A DNA stretch of 9,347 bases from an uncultured Oscillospiraceae bacterium (GTDB lineage Bacteria > Bacillota > Clostridia > Oscillospirales > Ruminococcaceae): positions 1 through 9,347 of the forward strand of contig CAJGEB010000030.1 in assembly GCA_904502045.1 (NCBI GenBank). Reading direction: 5' to 3'. Below the pieces are notes generated by a model. The model had not been told where the DNA came from, ran no database searches, and was given only the letters and a program-made list of their open reading frames with translations. Positions 5,695 to 9,347 of the stretch are shown here, piece after piece (the stretch's first letter is position 1; each line of letters opens with the position of its first letter). The translations under genes were made by a program, and so were the position numbers.

Positions 5695-5727
5695 AAAATA
5701 AAAACGGCGCCGGTTACTCGACACCGT
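5695..5727 (-). terminator. Terminator of pduL
   Basis: On the minus strand ACGGTGTCG (5727 to 5719) pairs with CGGCGCCGT (5712 to 5704), with two G-U pairs, and is followed by TTTTATTTTG. On the plus strand the G-U pairs become C-A mismatches, so the hairpin is strand-specific and fits pduL, which ends at 5748. Confidence 0.75.
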
Positions 5728-5747
5728 GTCCTTTTTTTATTTTTGTA

Positions 5748-6326
5748 TTAGAGCTTTACTATTTCGCCGTAGATTGCTCCGGATGCTCCTACCGCGTTGG
5801 ACTCGTCGGTATCTATATGCATCGCAAGTCTGTAGCTGGGATTTACTCTCGCTACTACATCTCCGAATACGAGCGAACGGTCAGCCGTTTCTATCTTTAC
5901 TGCTACTACATCCTTATCCTTTATTCCAAGCTCCTCAGCATCTGCAGGCTCCATATGTATATGCCTCTTCGCTGCGATAACTCCCTCTTTAAGCTCTACC
6001 TCTCCGCAGGGTCCTACTAATTTGCAGGCTCCGCTTCCCTTTACGTCTCCCGACTCTCTTACCGGTGCTGCTACTCCGAGGGTTCTTGCATCAGTTAAAG
6101 ATACCTCTACCTGTGTTGCACTTCTCTCGGGTCCGAGAATAGATACTCCGGTGATCGTCTTTTTGGGTCCCACAACATCTACTCTCTCTTCTGTTGCATA
6201 CTGTCCGGGCTGAGAAAGCTCCTTCTTATTGTGAAGCTGTGCTCCCTTTCCGAATAATATCTCAAGATCCTCTTTGGTCACGTGCACATGACGAGCCGAT
6301 GTTTCAACTATAAATTTCTTTGCCAT
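5748..6326 (-). CDS. pduL: PduL-type phosphate acyltransferase (phosphotransacylase)
   Basis: A 192-residue zinc enzyme interconverting acyl-CoA and acyl-phosphate, acting here most likely on acetyl- or propionyl-CoA, feeding acetate kinase for ATP. Two related half-domains each carry the HxH metal motif: H13 and H15 in SARHVHV, H122 and H124 in KRHIHM. R68 and E74 in [11 protein letters not shown], and H170 in [10 protein letters not shown], correspond to the phosphate-binding Arg and remaining metal ligands of PduL structures. The protein starts directly at the catalytic domain ([15 protein letters not shown]), so there is no N-terminal peptide for packaging into a microcompartment, and no shell genes are nearby. 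GGAGGT lies 8 nt before the ATG. A divergent promoter (6367-6395) and its own terminator make it a single-gene unit. It is probably the housekeeping phosphotransacetylase; substrate choice cannot be read from sequence. Confidence 0.93.
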   Translation of the reverse strand: MAKKFIVETSARHVHVTKEDLEILFGKGAQLHNKKELSQPGQYATEERVDVVGPKKTITGVSILGPERSATQVEVSLTDARTLGVAAPVRESGDVKGSGACKLVGPCGEVELKEGVIAAKRHIHMEPADAEELGIKDKDVVAVKIETADRSLVFGDVVARVNPSYRLAMHIDTDESNAVGASGAIYGEIVKL

Positions 6327-6366
6327 CTTTTTTACCTCCGGTTTTTTCCTTTTATTTTACTCTAAT

Positions 6367-6395
6367 ATTCTACTCCTTTTCCCCGCAATTTTCAA
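6367..6395 (-). promoter_or_regulatory. pduL promoter
   Basis: On the minus strand TTGAAA (6395 to 6390), 17 bp, TAGAAT (6372 to 6367). It is about 40 bp upstream of the pduL start and divergent from the ireB promoter. Confidence 0.65.
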
Positions 6396-6434
6396 GCTCT
6401 ATCTTAATTTTAATCAAAAAATCCTCATTTTTTC

Positions 6435-6463
6435 TTGATTATTTTATTTTTATGGAGTATAAT
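6435..6463 (+). promoter_or_regulatory. ireB promoter
   Basis: TTGATT (6435-6440), 17 bp, TATAAT (6458-6463). Transcription should start near 6470, about 24 nt before the ATG. Confidence 0.75.
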
Positions 6464-6493
6464 ATTCTCACAATCTTGAAAGGAGCGGATAAT

Positions 6494-6739
6494 ATGACCG
6501 ATCGTACCATTTCCTTTAATATTTATGAGGACAAAGAAACGGAAATTAAAAATACTCTGACTATCGTATATAACGCTCTTAAGCAGAAGGGTTACAATCC
6601 CATCAATCAGCTTGTAGGGTACATTTTGTCTGAGGATCCCACCTATATCACCACCTTTAACAATGCCCGCAGCCTTATTACAAAAATCGACCGCGATGAG
6701 CTTATGCAGATTTTGGTCAAATCTTACCTCGGTGATTAA
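6494..6739 (+). CDS. ireB: IreB family regulatory phosphoprotein (DUF965, UPF0297)
   Basis: An 81-residue cytoplasmic protein containing the family signature [21 protein letters not shown] (residues 32-52, here named by its key residues G33-Y34-N35-P36) and [15 protein letters not shown] (65-79). In Enterococcus faecalis IreB is a substrate of the Ser/Thr kinase IreK and influences intrinsic cephalosporin resistance; as I recall, two N-terminal Thr residues in TDET are phosphorylated. Here the same spacing is seen as T2-D3-R4-T5. The ATG at 6494 follows AAAGGAG (6479-6485) by 8 nt; longer starts would run across the promoter. In many Firmicutes ireB (yrzL) lies between alaS and ruvX, but here it stands alone, between pduL and an aldo/keto reductase. 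A terminator follows. Confidence 0.95.
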   Translation: MTDRTISFNIYEDKETEIKNTLTIVYNALKQKGYNPINQLVGYILSEDPTYITTFNNARSLITKIDRDELMQILVKSYLGD

Positions 6740-6754
6740 TTTTATTTTTTCTTC

Positions 6755-6784
6755 GACCGGATTTATATCCGGTCATCTTTTTTG
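6755..6784 (+). terminator. Terminator between ireB and the aldo/keto reductase gene
   Basis: GACCGGAT (6755-6762) pairs with ATCCGGTC (6767-6774), 8 bp with a 4-nt loop, followed by ATCTTTTTTG. No promoter was evident between this hairpin and the next start at 6801, so partial read-through may express the reductase. Confidence 0.85.
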
Positions 6785-6800
6785 AAAGGATTTTTAAACT

Positions 6801-7748
6801 ATGAAATACGTTACTCTCGGAAATACCGGTATTTCCGTTTCGCAGCTCTGTTTCGGTTCCCTTACGATAGGACCGATGCAGGCTAATCTCTCCCTCGATG
6901 CCGGTTCCGACATCGTTGCCTACGCTATACAAAAGGGTATCAATTTTTTTGATACCGCTCAGCTCTACGAAACCTACCCCTACCTCAGAGAAGGTATGAA
7001 AAAAGCCGGTAAGTTCGATGCGGTAGTTTCCTCCAAAACCTATGCCTATACTCGCGAACTTGCAGTAGAAGCCGTAGAGCAGGCTCGCAGGGAGCTCGAC
7101 CGCGATTATATCGACATATTTATGCTCCACGAGCAAGAAAGCATCCACACTCTCAGAGGTCACAAGGATGCTTTGGATTACCTTTTTGAGTGTAAGGAGA
7201 AAGGTATCATCCGTGCTGTCGGAGCCTCTACTCATCGCGTATCAGGCGTCAGAGGCGTTATTGAGGCAGGACTCGATGTGGTACACCCTCTCATCAACAT
7301 CGCCGGACTCGGTATCTCTGACGGCTCCAGAGAGGATATGGAAAACGCCATCAGAGATGCTCACCAAAAAGGAATCGGTACCTTTTCAATGAAGCCCTTC
7401 GGCGGCGGTAACCTCTTTAAAAAAGCATCCGAGTGCCTCGACTACATTCTCTCCCTAGATTTCGTTGACGTTATTGCTGCAGGTATGCAAAGCAAAGAGG
7501 AAGTGGATGCTAACGTCTTCTTTTTCGAAAACGGATTTTTCCCCCGTGAAGCCTCCGAGGCGCTTAAAAATAAAAAACGCCGTCTGCACATTGAGGAGTG
7601 GTGCGAGTCCTGCGGTAACTGCGTCGAAAGATGCAAACAAAACGCTCTCTCTATCCAAAACGGACGCGCAGTATGCGATGACTCGAAATGTGTACTGTGC
7701 GGGTATTGCTCCTCTGTCTGCCCCGAATGGTGCATTAAAGTTGTATAA
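6801..7748 (+). CDS. Aldo/keto reductase with C-terminal 2x[4Fe-4S] ferredoxin domain
   Basis: A 315-residue fusion. Residues 1-255 are an aldo/keto reductase TIM barrel with the four catalytic positions: D51 and Y56 in FFDTAQLYE, K79 in SSKTYAY, H110 in FMLHEQE. Residues 260-315 hold a bacterial ferredoxin-like pair of cluster motifs, C268-x2-C271-x2-C274-x3-C278 and C297-x2-C300-x2-C303-x3-C307-P, predicted to bind two [4Fe-4S] clusters. Such fusions are common in anaerobic Clostridia and probably couple NAD(P)H or flavin electrons with ferredoxin-like transfer during reduction of an aldehyde or ketone; the substrate is unknown. AAAGGA (6785-6790) lies 10 nt before the ATG. The gene is convergent with copZ. 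The fold assignment is firm; the physiological reaction is not. Confidence 0.94.
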   Translation: MKYVTLGNTGISVSQLCFGSLTIGPMQANLSLDAGSDIVAYAIQKGINFFDTAQLYETYPYLREGMKKAGKFDAVVSSKTYAYTRELAVEAVEQARRELDRDYIDIFMLHEQESIHTLRGHKDALDYLFECKEKGIIRAVGASTHRVSGVRGVIEAGLDVVHPLINIAGLGISDGSREDMENAIRDAHQKGIGTFSMKPFGGGNLFKKASECLDYILSLDFVDVIAAGMQSKEEVDANVFFFENGFFPREASEALKNKKRRLHIEEWCESCGNCVERCKQNALSIQNGRAVCDDSKCVLCGYCSSVCPEWCIKVV

Positions 7749-7751
7749 AAT

Positions 7752-7796
7752 ATCCCCCGTAATCTCAATGTTACGGGGGATTTCTTTATTATTTTT
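7752..7796. terminator. Bidirectional terminator between the reductase gene and copZ
   Basis: ATCCCCCGTAA (7752-7762) pairs with TTACGGGGGAT (7771-7781), an 11-bp stem with an 8-nt loop. T-rich DNA follows on the plus strand, and a shorter T run (ATATTTTATA) on the minus strand. It serves the convergent ends of the reductase gene (7748) and copZ (7789). Confidence 0.92.
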
Positions 7797-7980
7797 CAGG
7801 AGTAAACCCAAGGTCGTAGAGCTCCTCCATCGCACTCTCTACCGCTGCCTCGTCGCCCTCTATCTCCACTGCCTTTTCACCGAGTAACATCTTGAATGTC
7901 AGTCCTGCTTCCTCAAGCGCTTTGCTTATTCTTGCACTGCATTTCTCACACTTCATATCAGGTACCTTTATTTTTGCCAT
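7789..7980 (-). CDS. copZ: Copper chaperone / heavy-metal-associated (HMA) domain protein
   Basis: A 63-residue single HMA domain that binds Cu(I) through C11 and C14 in DMKCEKC and delivers it to the P-type ATPase. The ferredoxin-like beta-alpha-beta-beta-alpha-beta pattern fills the whole protein. The ATG at 7980 is chosen because GGAGG lies 7 nt upstream; a TTG at 8001 would add seven residues and lacks a ribosome site. It follows copA by 23 bp on the same strand, so the two form a copper-export operon ending at the terminator above. The Met before the first Cys (M9) is typical for Cu(I) sites. The usual copper-responsive repressor is not in the window. Confidence 0.92.
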   Translation of the reverse strand: MAKIKVPDMKCEKCSARISKALEEAGLTFKMLLGEKAVEIEGDEAAVESAMEELYDLGFTPEK

Positions 7981-8003
7981 ATCAATTCCTCCGTTTTTCA
8001 ATA

Positions 8004-9347
8004 TTATAACTTTTTACCCTTAAGTCTTAACGCATTCCCCACGACAAAGAGCGAGCTAAGACTCATTGCAAGCGCTCCTATCATCGGGGAAAGCAGTATC
8101 TCAAATGCAGGATAAAGCACTCCTGCCGCAATGGGTATTCCTATCATATTATAGAAAAATGCCCAAAACAAATTCATTTTTATATTCCTTATCGTTAGCT
8201 TACTCAATCGAATAGCCTTTACCACGTCAGTAAGGTCATTTTTCATCAGCGTTATATCCGCCGACTCCACTGCTATATCTCCGCCGCTTCCAACCGCACA
8301 CCCTACGTCTGCCTGCACAAGCGCAGGTGCGTCGTTTATTCCGTCACCTACCATCAGTACCTTTTTGCCACTGTCCTGCAGACTTTTTACTACCGCCGCT
8401 TTATCTTCCGGAAGTGCCTGCGCTATTACCTCATCTGCACCTATCATCTTACCCACGTATTCAGCAGCTCCTTTGCGGTCACCGGTAAGCAGTACGACCT
8501 CAAGTCCCATACCCTTAAGCTGCTCCACCGCATCTTTACTGCTTTGCTTTATCTCATCAGATATGCTGAATACTCCTTTGCACTCTCCGTTAATTGCGGC
8601 TAATACGCACGTTTCTCCGCGTTTTTCCGCTTCGTTCAGATACTCCGAAAACACCTCGAAGTTTATTCCGCATTCTTCCATCAAGCGCTCGTTGCCTATC
8701 GCTGCTTTAACTCCGTTATCGAAATACGCAATTACTCCTCTGCCCGTCAGATTCTCAAACTTATCAACAATTATTCCCTCGGCTATACCCTTTTCTTTTC
8801 CGTATTCAGTAAATGCAAATGCAAGCGGATGTCCCGATGCCTTCTCCGCAGTAATAACAAGCTCAAGAAGACTTTTTTCTTCCATCCCGCAAATTAAGCT
8901 CCTCACTATTTTCGGCTTCCCTGCGGTAACCGTTCCTGTTTTATCAAGTACTACAACATCGGTATCCTTTGCACTTTCCAGTGCTTCTCCGCTCCGAATA
9001 AGTATTCCTGCACCTGCACCGAGTCCGGTTCCCACAACTACCGCCGTGGGAGCCGCAAGTCCCATTGCACACGGACACGCTATCACAAGCACTGCACTGA
9101 ACACCTTAAGCACAAAACCTATATCTTTTCCCGCTATCGCCCAGATTACCGCGGCAACTACAGCTATGCTCATAACTATCGGCACAAAAACTCCCGCCAC
9201 TTTATCCGCTGTTTTGGATATGGGAGCCTTCTTGCTCTGAGCTTCCTCCATTATCTTTATTATCTTTGAAAGTGTAGTGTCTTCCCCTATTCTCTCAACC
9301 TTTACGTATAATGCTCCGCTGACGTTTATGCTTCCTCCCGTTACCGC
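8004..9347 (-). CDS. copA: Copper-exporting P1B-type ATPase (C-terminal part, runs off right edge)
   Basis: A Cu(I)-pumping ATPase of the P1B-1 class, 447 residues seen. The frame stays open through the window end, and the stretch before the first internal Met (VTGGSINVSGALYVKVERIGEDTTL) is clearly actuator domain, so no start lies here. Numbered from the edge: membrane metal site CPC at 91-93, phosphorylated Asp in DKTGT at 135-139, nucleotide-binding HP at 173-174, TGD near 288-290, hinge GDGINDAP at 334-341, and in the last two membrane helices Y399-N400 and MSLSS at 428-432. The YN and MxxSS signatures are what identify Cu(I) as the metal. Membrane helices are at about 50-72, 79-103, 391-412 and 417-442. 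The TGE phosphatase motif and N-terminal HMA domains would be upstream. It ends 23 bp before copZ. Confidence 0.96.
   Translation of the reverse strand, partial: AVTGGSINVSGALYVKVERIGEDTTLSKIIKIMEEAQSKKAPISKTADKVAGVFVPIVMSIAVVAAVIWAIAGKDIGFVLKVFSAVLVIACPCAMGLAAPTAVVVGTGLGAGAGILIRSGEALESAKDTDVVVLDKTGTVTAGKPKIVRSLICGMEEKSLLELVITAEKASGHPLAFAFTEYGKEKGIAEGIIVDKFENLTGRGVIAYFDNGVKAAIGNERLMEECGINFEVFSEYLNEAEKRGETCVLAAINGECKGVFSISDEIKQSSKDAVEQLKGMGLEVVLLTGDRKGAAEYVGKMIGADEVIAQALPEDKAAVVKSLQDSGKKVLMVGDGINDAPALVQADVGCAVGSGGDIAVESADITLMKNDLTDVVKAIRLSKLTIRNIKMNLFWAFFYNMIGIPIAAGVLYPAFEILLSPMIGALAMSLSSLFVVGNALRLKGKKL

Noticed and set aside
5748..6326. Bacterial microcompartment locus suggested by pduL
   Set aside because: No shell proteins, no encapsulation peptide and unrelated neighbours.
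8365..9240. Long plus-strand open frame opposite copA
   Set aside because: It lies antisense to an unmistakable copA, has no ribosome site, and its Ser/Pro/Thr-rich translation is what a pyrimidine-rich antisense strand gives.

Overview
The window looks like chromosome from a low-to-moderate GC Firmicute of class Clostridia, most like the Oscillospiraceae/Ruminococcaceae. The evidence is the set of families: a YetF-type DUF421 protein followed by a DUF4363 partner, IreB, a stand-alone GlmU acetyltransferase half beside pth, Ser/Glu-rich linkers in surface proteins, and AAAGGAG-type ribosome binding sites. No rRNA, tRNA, CRISPR array or transposase gene was seen.

Layout. Bases 1-2118, all minus strand: vanY-like D,D-carboxypeptidase, then a GlmU C-terminal-half acetyltransferase, then pth (running off the left edge). 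This is a cell-wall precursor and translation cluster that resembles a shortened version of the Firmicute glmU-prs-pth order. Bases 2119-2411 hold no gene. They carry a 202-bp element with 25-bp terminal inverted repeats and six internal hairpins arranged as two cloverleaf-like modules, and this is the most unusual item here. Bases 2412-3484, minus strand: a two-gene, translationally overlapping yetF(DUF421)-DUF4363 operon. Bases 3585-5692, plus strand: three orphan genes. They are a four-helix membrane protein behind a consensus promoter, a small protein of unknown function faintly like part of a Mur ligase, and a secreted membrane-anchored protein with a Ser/Glu/Pro stalk. Bases 5695-6395: pduL on the minus strand, divergent from ireB. 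Bases 6435-7796, plus strand: ireB and an aldo/keto reductase with a two-cluster ferredoxin tail. Bases 7752-9347, minus strand: copZ and the C-terminal two thirds of copA, a copper-export operon that runs off the right edge.

The genes fall into separate modules: envelope maintenance (vanY, glmU half, the secreted stalk protein), translation (pth), fermentation and redox (pduL, aldo/keto reductase), signalling (ireB) and copper homeostasis (copA/copZ). Most transcription units have a recognisable promoter with a 17-bp spacer and a hairpin terminator, so unit boundaries are fairly clear.

A window-wide pattern is strong strand asymmetry. Minus-strand genes end codons in purines (ATA, GGA, GCG) and plus-strand genes in pyrimidines (ATC, GGT, TCC). 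This fits minus being the leading replication strand in a PolC-type Firmicute.
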